Below, piece after piece: positions 10,476 through 20,000 of a stretch of DNA of 64,000 nucleotides. The stretch comes from Steinernema hermaphroditum (lineage: Eukaryota; Nematoda; Chromadorea; Rhabditida; Steinernematidae). Under the pieces are notes generated by a model. It had not been told where the DNA came from. It saw nothing but the letters and a program-made list of their open reading frames with translations, and did not search any database. The translations under genes were made by a program, and so were the position numbers. The DNA is taken from positions 9,486,001-9,550,000 of the forward strand of contig CM059621.1 in the NCBI GenBank assembly GCA_030435675.1, written 5' to 3'. Numbering within the stretch: the stretch's first letter is position 1; every line of letters starts with the position of its first letter.

Positions 10476-11393
10476 AAGCTGCTCTCAGCGCCACTCTCAG
10501 TGCCTTTTTATGTTTTTTTTTTAAATTCTGTTATTCTTTGTATATTCTATCTAACCTGTACATAAAAATTCTTCAACAGGCGGTGGTGGTTGTTGAGACA
10601 TTTGAGTCCCGGAGCTCTGACGAAACGCTTGAGTTTGAGTTGCTTTTTTTGCTCACCAACTTGATGCGTCAAAATTCACGTTTGACGTTTCTGTCGTTTG
10701 CAAATGTTACAGTTTCGTCGGAGCTCTGTGTCCGAGACTCATGTGCCGGGACTCAAATGTCTCAACAACGGTGGTGAGGCTTTCGGTGTGCTGTGGCAGT
10801 GAATCCTGCTGCCCTCAGGGTGTTCGTGGCGGGACCGTCCGGCCATTCTGCTTCCTCCCCAGGCCAACTTGCTGGCCTTATTTCTGAACGCAAACAAAGT
10901 AGTTTTGAGGAGGGTTTTGTGGTTTTTGATGGTGATTCAGTGCTGTCTCGCTTTGCGTGTGCGTGTTTTCGTGTTTACCTGGCTTTTGACGGGGATCCAA
11001 CTTTCGCTTTTCGTACATTTGAATGTCGTGCTGATTTAATTCGTGCTGATTTAAAGCTGCGTGTGCTTACCGTGATAGTGTGAATTATCTTTGTTGATGT
11101 TCTTTACTTTCAGGTCCACGAAGTGGAGAAGAAGTCGAAGAGGAAGAAGCCGAAGAAAATATTTTGTATTTTTAATGTATATATAAATTTATCTATGTTT
11201 AATTATAAATATGATTTATCCATGGTGAAAGCTCTAAATCTGTGTGGGGTTTGCCTAGTATAGGCATGGGGATGGAGGAGTTCATCATCCATCGTCGGAA
11301 ATCTTCCTCGACATAGGGTTGTTGTTGTTAGGATAGTCTGTTGTTGTTACCGTATCTTTATGTGATTGATGATTACAGACATAAATTCTTACT
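10476..11393. other. intergenic with palindromic repeat
   Basis: After the transporter 3' end (AT-rich 10500-10560) comes a palindrome at 10580-10772 and then an open frame (10793-11083) followed by a possible acceptor TTACTTTCAG at 11104-11113. The frame has no recognisable domain and is not called. Confidence 0.35.
10580..10772. repeat. 193-bp palindromic repeat (TTGTTGAGACATTTGAG)
   Basis: The left end TTGTTGAGACATTTGAGTCC reappears in reverse complement at the right end, and GAGCTCTGACGAAAC is likewise mirrored inward. A half copy of the same arm occurs at 46028-46074, immediately upstream of the PP2C gene. Non-coding. Confidence 0.6.
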
Positions 11394-11544
11394 ATGACTA
11401 CGGCCCATCAGTATGGAGGCATGGCGGAGCAGGATCACGCTGAAATTTACGAGTTCTTAAAGGAACCAGGTCATGGAGGAAAAAAGTTTTTTAACAAATC
11501 TGAAAAACTTCGTGCCCGTGTTTTCGAGGTTGCTGAACACGATG
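11394..11544 (+). pseudogene. orphan coding exon, possibly retroelement-derived
   Basis: An ATG-initiated frame of about 50 codons runs to a consensus donor (GATG|GTGAGT). Its composition (EIYEFLKEPGHGGKK, then KLRARVFEVAEHDG) is coding-like and resembles segments preceding integrase cores in LTR retrotransposons, but that is a weak resemblance. No downstream exon was found; nested palindromic elements begin 140 bp later and may have separated it from the rest of its gene. Confidence 0.3.
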
Positions 11545-11683
11545 GTGAGTGGCGATTCTAAGTTCGCCAAGTAGTTTCCTAGAAACAGAACAAGAGGCGC
11601 GATATGTGTTTTGTCACTGGTCCCAACGCGATTTGCGCGGCAAATGCGATTCGCGTACTGTAGTTTCATCACTTCCTGCCGGT

Positions 11684-12935
11684 TTTGCTAACTTCCGAGG
11701 GACAAAACAGCTTTAAAAGCACTTTTTTCGACTTATTTCACTTTCTAGGGTTATTGTATTCGTCAAAAATCTCTCGCAAAAAAGGAGAGGGCTCCTGCCA
11801 CGAAAATTTTGCGCGCGCATTTCACGCGCCAAAAAGTTTACAATGGGAAATGCTCAAAATCATAGAAATCCGATTTTTTTCGTTTCTGACGCGATTTCTC
11901 CAAATTCCATTAACGGACGGTTGCTCAGCAGACTCTGGCGCGTCGAATGAGCCCTGGCTCGACTGCCAGTATGCTTTCCTCGCAGAGTTATTAGGATCAA
12001 TGGTGGATGATGGCACCTTGAATCGTAAGCTGTGGATTTCTAAGAATATGATGGATTAGCTGCCCATCACTATGTCGTACATGGATCCTCCTGTGATCTA
12101 GGACATCTCCAACATATGAATCTGTAGCTAACTGTTCAACTCTCAATTGCAAACTAATGGTCATTCTAATAACTCTGCGAGGAAAGCATGCTGGCAGTCG
12201 AGCCAGGGCTCATTCGACGCGCCAGAGTCTGCTGAGCAACCGTCCGTTAATGAAATTTGGAGAAATCGCGTCAGAAATGATGATTTCCGCGCAGCCAGTC
12301 GTTGGGACTGGCGCGGGTCTCAGCGCAACACGCTGAGAGGGTACGGTATTTTGGGCCAGAAGGGTAATAGGACGCCGCAACGGGTGTTGCGTCATCTTGC
12401 TTGACAGTTCAGCGTTCGGTAGTCGTGGTTTTGTTGTACTCTCTTAGTGAAGTTAATTGCCTTGCCTCCTGAACTGAATAAAGCGACACCTCCTCTCAAT
12501 GTGTTCGGAAGGTGGTCGTGGGTTTGGGAAGGGGTACTTCGCCAGTAGGGCACTGGCGTAGCGGAAATGCGCTTTTCCGCGGAGAGCAGCGCAGCGAACG
12601 GAGCGGAAACGAGAAAAAATCGTTTACTATGATTTTCAGCATTTCCCATTGTAAACTTTTTGGCGCGTGAAATGCGCGCGCAAAATTTTCGTGGCGGGAG
12701 CTTTGCGAGAGATTTTTGACGAATACAATATTTCTATGGTGGTTTGGCATTTCAAAACTCTTAAACTTATAATAACATCGGATGAAAAGGAATATGGAGC
12801 GTTTCATGTGAAACTAACCCTCGAAATCGCCAAAATCATGGTGAAGACCCTTTTCTGTACTAGAAATAACGCGAGCAAGTGAAATAAGTCGAAAAAAGTG
12901 CTTTTGAAGCTGTTTGCCCCTCGGAAGTTAGCAAA
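11684..12935. mobile_element. outer element with TTTGCTAACTTCCGAGG termini
   Basis: Inverted repeats of about 60 bp lie at 11684-11745 and about 12880-12935, flanked on both sides by GGT (a possible 3-bp duplication). The interior is almost wholly the TA-flanked palindromic element. This gives an order of insertion: this element first, the TA element into it later. Confidence 0.5.
11754..12728. mobile_element. TA-flanked palindromic MITE, family TTGTAT (copy 2)
   Basis: It starts TTGTATTCGTC, ends GACGAATACAA and is flanked by TA. The arms match the copy at 62860-63502 closely, including the segment CGAATGAGCCCTGGCTCGAC. The right arm is interrupted between about 12281 and 12606 by a further insertion that is absent from the left arm. 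Non-coding. Confidence 0.7.
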
Positions 12936-13383
12936 GGTGCGTCAAGCTTTGTTGAACAATATAGTTCGTACGCTCATCGACTTAGTACAAACAGGGTGTT
13001 CGCTGCAAGACCGAGATAGTACAGTAAATGTCATACGCTGAACCACTTTGTACAGTACAGTATGACACATAGTACACCGCAGGGGGATCGGTTCAGGACC
13101 GATACTACGGAGAATGCCATATGTTGAACCACTTAGTACAGTTGTCTTTCATGCATGATAGTTCCTGTTTCTGCATTCGAGCGTTGTTTTCGTTGTTCTC
13201 TTTACATTTGTTGTTTGTATGGTAAAATTAGTGGCATGATTATAGCTTTTTTACGTCCTATGCAAAATTTTTCTCAACGTTGTCCACTTTCCATCGAATA
13301 TCATTACTTTTCGATTTGTTCTTCGCGCTTCCACCTAGTGCTGCTTTATGGCATTCACCATCGTCGTTGTATTTTCCAGGTCC
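12936..13383. other. GTACTAAG repeat module and Harbinger 5' flank
   Basis: Positions about 12938-13140 are related, in inverse orientation, to the module at 1765-1944, with shared blocks such as ACCGAGATAGTACAGTAAAT. The module recurs beside several TAA-flanked elements. No gene. Confidence 0.45.
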
Positions 13384-14225
13384 ATGGCAGAATACATCGC
13401 TCACCTCATTGAGCTCGTTGAGCCCCACCGTTGTCTGTTGTACTACAATTGTACTACAATGTCAAATATAAAGAGAAGATATGGAAGGAAATCGCCGGAA
13501 AGTGGACTGTTGTAGCAGGAAAGCAGATGACGGTCGAAGACGCAAAGAAGAAATGGGCCAGCGCCCGCGATCGATACCGTAGGCTCAAGAAGGCCGCCGA
13601 CTTGCCGTCTGGATCTGCTGCTGATGACGGAACAGCTTGGGAACATATGAAGCCGCTTCAATTTTTGGACTCAATCACCGAGCAGCGTCCAACGTGAGTG
13701 GTTCTTTCGTTTTTATTCTTGCGTTCTTCTTTCAGGCAGTCGAACTTCAACGAGTCCGACTCCCAAAATGCAGAAGAAACCGCTGCAAATGCCTCAGCCA
13801 GTTTCGCCAGCAGTGAACACCCAGAAGCTCAACATAAAAAGCGGCGAAAGAAGGTCACTACAAGCGAAAGACTGTGCGGATTGTTCACTAAAGTTGACGG
13901 TGAATTGAGGGAAGAACGCGAACATGAGCGCCAGGAAAGAGGACCTTTCTTCTTCTGGGCTATGGACATTGCGAAATCGCTCGAAGTATTGCCGCGTCCA
14001 ACGGGACTCAAGTTGAAAATGAACATTTCTCAAATGGTTCTGTTCTCAACTTCATTGTATTTCAATGCAATGTAATTTTAGATTTTTGAAGCTCAACTGT
14101 TGGAAGAACGAGAAAACCAATTTGAACACACAGCGGTGGAGGACTTCGACGGAGGCGGCTTCGAGGGTCGTCGCTTCGAGGAAGACCATTTCGACGAAGA
14201 TGGCTTCGAAGAAAATTCCATTTAG
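13384..14225 (+). pseudogene. MADF-BESS protein of a PIF/Harbinger element, frameshifted
   Basis: Three exons are visible (13384-13693, 13736-14036, 14082-14225). The first encodes a MADF domain: the start MAEYIAHLIELVEPHRCL, then YKEKIWKEIAGKW and an AKKKW...RDRYRRLKK helix. The second carries a basic stretch and a BESS-like tail (FFFWAMDIAKSLEVLPR); the third is acidic and Phe/Glu-rich. PIF/Harbinger elements encode such a Myb/MADF-type partner that works with the transposase in DNA binding. An 11-bp tandem duplication, TTGTACTACAA at 13438-13448 and 13449-13459, shifts the frame inside the domain, and the frame is intact if one copy is ignored. The gene is therefore probably dead at this locus. 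Confidence 0.7.
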
Positions 14226-14356
14226 TGTACTGTAATTGTGCACTAAAGTCATAAATATTTGTTGTTGTAGTCGATTTGGTGCTGCAGCGTGTATCTCTAC
14301 CGAATCATACCTTTTGTGAGTGCGTGTTTTATCTTCATCTTACCGATTTCAGTGCC

Positions 14357-15576
14357 ATGAGGGTGAGAAGAATTCTCCTCCTCAAGAAGAAGATAGTTCT
14401 TCTCCTTCTTCTGCACCATGCGCGTCGGCAACGCTCTATCGTCCGCTCTACTCGACGAACAGAGGGAAAATATTCCACGCTCATGAAGATTCTCGTAACG
14501 GACGAAACAAACCCGCAACTTTTCGGAAACTCAAGGAGCTGGTGACGCCATTTGTGAAGCCTCGTGTGGTTCGCAGCAATGTTGTCAGTGTTGAAGAGAT
14601 GCTTGTTGTCACTTTGAGATTTCTGGCAACTGGTTTGAGTTATACAGCACTCACTTCTCTTTTCGTATCGGAGTGTGAGTCGATTGTTAACTTTTGCTAT
14701 ATATCCTTAATTTTACAGGTCTACCATATCGAAGATCGTGTTGAAGACGTGTCAAGGATTAGTTGAAGCTCTCAAAGCATATGTTCATCTTCCGTCGTCT
14801 GAGCAGGAGTGGCGCGACATTGCGCGAGGCTTCAAAGAACGTTGGTCGTTTCCTCACGTTCTCGGTGATTGATTTGTCAGCCTGTCTTGCAACTAAAGAC
14901 CTTAGTTCAGGGTGCATCGACGGAAAGCACATCAAGTTGAAGAAACCGGCAAAATCGGGGAGCAACTATTTCAACAGAAAGAAGGACTTCTCAACCGTGT
15001 TGCTTGCCGTAGCTGACTCGCGCTACAAGTTCATATACTACGATCTTGGAGAGTTCGGACACAACCACGACAGCACCATCTTCCAAAATTCAAGTCTTGG
15101 AGTGGCTCTGTCGAACGAAGAACTCGACCTCCCCGAGGACGCTTCTCTTCCGGATAGTACTCGCTACCTTATTTCTTTCTTGGAGACGGTGAGTTTCCTC
15201 TATCAAGAAGACTTATGAAGCCATTCCCAGGAGAAGCTACCGATTATCAGGAAACATTCAACTACCGCCTATCCCATGCGAGGCGGGTCATTGAGAATGC
15301 GTTTGGAATCTTGTGTTCTCGATGGCGGATTCTTCTCAAACATATTGAAACTGATGTTGTTACGAGTGATTGGATTGTTCGGTACACTCTTCACCTGCAT
15401 AACTTCCTGTCCGACGAAGAGCCTTTTGATGAAAGAACAATAATCGCTGAAATGTGTCCTTTGGATGAAGCGTAAATGCGAACCGAAGTTCAGAAGAAGC
15501 TCTTCAAATCCGCAACACGTTGGCTGATTACTTCATCAACGAAGGCGCTGTTCCATGGCAATACAGTCGACTGTAA
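14357..15576 (+). pseudogene. PIF/Harbinger DDE transposase (DDE_4), multiply frameshifted
   Basis: The order of segments matches HARBI1-type transposases: a basic N-terminus and GKYSTLMKILVTDE; TFRKLKELVTPFV with TLRFLATGLSY; CQGLVEAL with EQEWRDIARGF; the first catalytic region GCIDGKHIKLKKP; FGHNHDSTIFQ; PYFFLGDGEFPL; and RRVIENAFGILCSRWRIL with the glutamate. Introns at about 14672-14719 and 14861-14908 have good sites. The frame breaks near 14505 (a short deletion), near 15165 (one base lost before PYFF) and near 15476 before the C-terminus RNTLADYFINEGAVPW. It sits directly downstream of the MADF gene in the same direction, as in complete elements. The element ends were not found. Confidence 0.75.
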
Positions 15577-16138
15577 GGCATTGTTATTTTTGTTCCTTCT
15601 AGATAAATGTGTTAGAAAGAGTCGGTCTACGCACGATGATGACAAGAAATGCTACCACAATTCATATGCTATACAAAAAAAAAACTCTCTGGACTGAGCG
15701 GTCCAGATCAGGAGGAATTGCCACCGGCGCCGGTGACGGTGACGGCGACGGTGACGGCGCGACGGCGCCGTTTCCTATTCATATGGAAACGGTGACGGCG
15801 ACGGTGACGGTGACGGTGACGGCGGTCGCATGTGAACGCAAAAAATCGAAACGCCTTTCTCGCCGTTTTGACGGTGACGGCGACGGCGACGGTGACGGTG
15901 AGCTTGTGAAAGAGCCATTAGAACAGTCGTCTTTGGTATTCCCTGGTTTGTTGAACGATTTGGTACATTTGGTACAGGGTGATCGTGCCAGGACCACGAA
16001 TTGGTACATTGGTACTAATCGTACGTTCATACAGATTTGGTACACCAGCGCAGGGTAGTCGTGCCAGGACCACGAACCACTTAGAACAGTTGTCTTTCGT
16101 GTCTTTCATGCGAGGTACTTCCTGTTTCAACGGAGCAA
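15577..16138. repeat. GACGGT hexanucleotide repeats and flank
   Basis: Positions about 15728-15903 consist largely of GACGGT/GACGGC units in three blocks, separated by unique DNA. Downstream, 15950-16090 has several TTGGTACA-type repeats and a twice-repeated CGTGCCAGGACCACGAA block, related to the GTACTAAG module elsewhere. The open frame across the array (Gly-Asp repeats) is an artefact of the repeat. Confidence 0.55.
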
Positions 16139-16262
16139 GACGTTTCGCCGCGAGACGTTTCGCCGCGGGGCCGTTTCGCCGCGGGGCCGTTTCGCCGCGG
16201 GGCCGTTTCGCCGCGGGGCCGTTTCGCCGCGAGCCGTTTCGCCGCGAGACGTTTCGCCGCAG
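16139..16262 (+). repeat. GC-rich minisatellite, forward array
   Basis: About eight copies of a 10-17-bp unit, GTTTCGCCGCGGGGCC and variants, each containing the palindrome CCGCGG or GCCGCGAG. It faces a second array of the same unit in the opposite orientation at 16618-16863. Confidence 0.7.
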
Positions 16263-16334
16263 AGATCGGAGTTGAAAAGCGATGGAAGGCCAAAAAAAAC
16301 ATTAACAATTTATCAACAGGGGATGAAGACATTG

Positions 16335-16556
16335 TTACGGGTCCATTTGGAAGTTATGAGCGCAGCCCCGTAGGAACTCTTCGATGTTGCCATCAGGCTC
16401 AGATTCATCGAAGTTTGTGATGATCCGCAGGAGGCGCTCATCTATCAGCTGATAGAGCTTTCGCTTCTTCGGTGGTGGATCACCCCGTACCATTGCCTCA
16501 TAAGCGGTATCGCGGCTTGCCGCATTCATAGCTGCCCTCTCGTAATCCATTGACAC
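16335..16556 (-). CDS. hypothetical 73-residue fragment between inverted minisatellites
   Basis: An uninterrupted frame beginning MSMDYERAAMNAASRDTAYE has a basic PPPKKRKL nuclear-signal-like stretch and an acidic C-terminal half. A possible acceptor (CCTCGTCAG) lies just before the ATG, so it may be the last exon of something whose upstream part is replaced by the repeat array. No family is recognised. Confidence 0.25.
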   Translation of the reverse strand: MSMDYERAAMNAASRDTAYEAMVRGDPPPKKRKLYQLIDERLLRIITNFDESEPDGNIEEFLRGCAHNFQMDP

Positions 16557-16617
16557 TGACGAGGGACGGAAACCGGGAAATTTTGTTCTTTTTCGACGGT
16601 TCTTTTTCGACTTTGAT

Positions 16618-16863
16618 CACCGCGGCGAAAGGTCTCGCGGCGAAACGGCCCCGCGGCGAAAGGTCTCGCGGCGAAACGGCCCCGCGGCGAAACGGCTCCG
16701 CGGCGAAACGGCTCCGCGGCGAAACGGCTCCGCGGCGAAACGTCCCGCGGCGAAACCGCTCGCGGCAAAACGGCCCCGCGGCGAAACGGCTCGCGGCGAA
16801 ACGTCTCGCGGCGAAACGTCCCGCGGCGAAACGGCCGCGGCGAAACGTCTCGCGGCGAAACGT
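16618..16863 (-). repeat. GC-rich minisatellite, reverse array
   Basis: About sixteen copies of the unit CGCGGCGAAACGGCCC and shorter variants, the reverse complement of the array at 16139-16262. It ends about 200 bp before the SCYL2 start codon, so it lies in the presumed promoter or 5' leader. Confidence 0.7.
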
Positions 16864-17066
16864 CGTGGACCGCTGTTTCAAGTTGGTCTGTGTGCGTTGA
16901 GCTTGACGCACCGGATTCACTACAACAGTGCATGAGGGGTGGTGTCTCTGATCCCAAGTGGAAAGACATGATTTGTATGGTTAGGTACGGTAATTCAGTA
17001 GACCTGTCTGTTTTGGAAGGTCGGGAGACGGCAAGCCAACGTGACTTTCAGATTCCGCGACGCCAG

Positions 17067-20000
17067 ATGGACTACTTCAACAAGTTCAAGTCGCGCGTCC
17101 ATTCTGTGGCGGCGCAAGTCAACAACGCGCTCCCGGGGAACCCCATCACGAGGTTAGTGCCTCCCCGAGATGATAAGATCTGACAGCTTGCAGAGAGTAT
17201 GAGGTCTTGGAACAAGTGGCCACGGCAGGTCCGGGGCTCTTCTGGAGCATCTATGCCGGCAAGAAGTACTCAACGGGAGCGTCATGCTCTGTGTGGATGT
17301 TCGAGAAGAAGGCGATCGAGAAGTGGCCGAAGTACGAAAGGGAACTGTTCCTGGAGACGATGAGGCAGGGCGTCGCGAACCTCACTCGACTACGCCACCC
17401 TAGGCTCCTCGTGGTGGAGCACGCACTTGCAGAGAGTCGCGACTCGTTCGCATTCTGCACGGAGCCCGTCTTCTCAAGCCTCGCGAATGTGCTCGGCAAG
17501 ACGGAAAACCTCCAGAAGAAGCCCGACGACGTGGAGAACTTCGAGTTGCTCGACGTCGATATCCGCCACGGACTTTTCCAGGTACATTTTCGCTTCTCGG
17601 TTTCTTCTCACCTGCTTTCAGCTCGCGGAAGCTCTGGCATTCCTCCATTTTGACGGCAAGATGCTCCACCGGAATCTGTGTCCCGAATCCGTGATCATCA
17701 GCGCGAAAGGTGCCTGGAAGCTTGCCGGATTCGACTTTTGCATTCAAGGAACATCAGGTTCCTCTGGAAAAGTATGCATAGACGTTTCGTCGAATAGATC
17801 AGAATGGCGCATTTCAGCCTACGTTCGAAATGATGGAGTGGGACCAGAGAACTATGGCAGTGGTCCAGCCCATGTTGGATTATGTGGCGCCAGAGTTCAT
17901 CGTCGGAGGCAGATGCGACATGTACGCCGACATGTACTCACTCGGAGTACTCGCTTTCGCCGTGTTCAACAGATGCCGCAGTCCGTTCGCCCACGATAAC
18001 AATCTCGACAAGTTCCGAAAGAACGTGGAACAGCTTAAGCATCTGCAGCCTGACGTCCTTGCTTCGCTGCCACCTAAGTTCCGAGACGACGTCAAGATGT
18101 GCCTCAACTTCACCCCGGATTTGCGCCCGGACGCCACGCAGTTTTCCAAGGTACAGAGAAGAGCTTTGCATGTCGTAGTCGAGAGTTACTTCCAGATAGT
18201 TTACTTCGACGACGTTCTTACGAAGACGCTGAATTATTTCGATTCCTTGATGCAGATGGACAACGGTCAGAAGATGCAATTCTTCAAAGGTCTCCCAGCG
18301 GTGCTTGCAAAATTTCCAAAGGTTACGATGGATACATACAAATGTCCAGGAATGCAAACACTTTCAGAGACCTCTTCTGCAAAAGGTGATGCCGTATCTG
18401 GCTGCCGAGTTTACCATTCCCGATTTGATCCCGTTCATCCTTCCTAGTGTGTTCCTAATCGCAGAGCAAACAACAACTGAAGAATTCCTGAAAGCCGTAC
18501 TTCCTCCTTTGGTTCCCGTTTTCTCCATGGACAGGCCTTATCAGGTATTCGGGAATCTTTATTCTTTAGGTATTCGGAATTTATTCACGGCTCTGCTTCA
18601 GATAGTGTTGTTGCTTCTGCAGAAGATGGAACTGCTACTGCAAAAAGCCCCAGAGAATCAGCTGAGAACTCATGTTCTGCCTTTAATTTACAATGCTATA
18701 GGAAGCGAAACCATTAAAGTTCAGGTAATTGGCGCTTAACCCATCAAATATGATTGTTGTCATCATTTTAGGAGTTGTGCTTGTCCATCATACCATCTAT
18801 CGGCCGGCTTGTGGACCGCAACGCAATGAAAAATCAATTGCTTCCAAAGCTATTAAAGCTGGGAACCGATGGAAATGTTTTATCAGTGAGTTATCTTCAA
18901 TTTCTTTTAACTGTACGGATCATGAATGAATTCCGATGGGCAACCTGGCGCGATGAAACGACGACAACAGCGTCTGGCGTAGGGACTTGACCTTGTTTCT
19001 GAGCCAAAGATGCGTTCCTGAATCAGCTTTTAAAGAGCGTAGAGCTAAGCCAGTTTGCCATTTAAAGAGTTGTAGGCCACTGCAAGGGATAGCGCACTAC
19101 AGAGGCGCGTGTCAGTAGCGATGGAATAACTGTATACGGCGCCCGACCGTGTCGTTGTAGAGGAACAATAGCCACTAAAAAGAAACGGCAGCACCCTCAA
19201 CGAAACGTCGATTGTACCCTGAAATTGGCGCGCAAGGGCGATCGCCGCAGGACGCGACAATTTCCATCAGTTCTTTACTCTCAAATGAATAACTCACATA
19301 AGGCTCAATAGCAAACTTGCGTGCATTTTCATTTTTCTCCCCACCTAGCCCCATGCATCATCAAAATATGGCAGGATAATAAAGAAAAGACGATAAAGCT
19401 TTATGTACCATGTAGAATTCGCATTTTTTTCCTTTCATACATGCCGTTGGATTTTTTTCAGTTATTTTCCTCTTCACGCCCCTTCCCTAAGCTATCCACC
19501 ACAAAGTTCTCTGATCAAACGACATAGTGTAAGCAAATTTTGGAGTTTTCATGGAATCCTTCCGCGATTGTATCCCACAATTGACACAGCAAGCCTATCG
19601 TGGCGGGACTCACGATGGGCGCTGCTGACACTTATAGTTCATTTTTTTTTTCGAACTCCACAAAAGCGATCAATCACAGCGCGGTGGGACCCAGAATTTG
19701 CTCTAGCGCATTGAAAGAAGCGAACGAACGCACGAAATATTTGCCTTTCTTCAGTGTGCTGGAGCGAATTCTTGGTCTCGCCGCGCGGTGATTGATCGCT
19801 TTTGTGGAGTTCGAAAAAAATGGACTATTACTATATATATAGGAATATATACTCGCATTAAAAAATTGGTGGCATTTTTTCGATTTGGTCCCACAACGCC
19901 TTTTTTTGCGCGCGCAACGCCAACATGGCGTGTGGTCTTCCATTTTACAATGGGAAATCGTGGAATTTGCAGATCGTCCGCAAGTTTGGGCACTTTTGAC

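Noticed and set aside
15476..15497. A 22-nt intron near the Harbinger transposase C-terminus
   Set aside because: GT...CAG borders exist but splicing gives the wrong frame; treated as a frame lesion.
15609..16058. Gly-Asp-rich frame of 149 codons
   Set aside because: Produced by the GACGGT hexanucleotide repeat; other frames of the same array are open too.
16498..16969. Arg/Ala-rich frames over the minisatellites
   Set aside because: All phases of the GC-rich arrays are open; no codon-usage or splice evidence.
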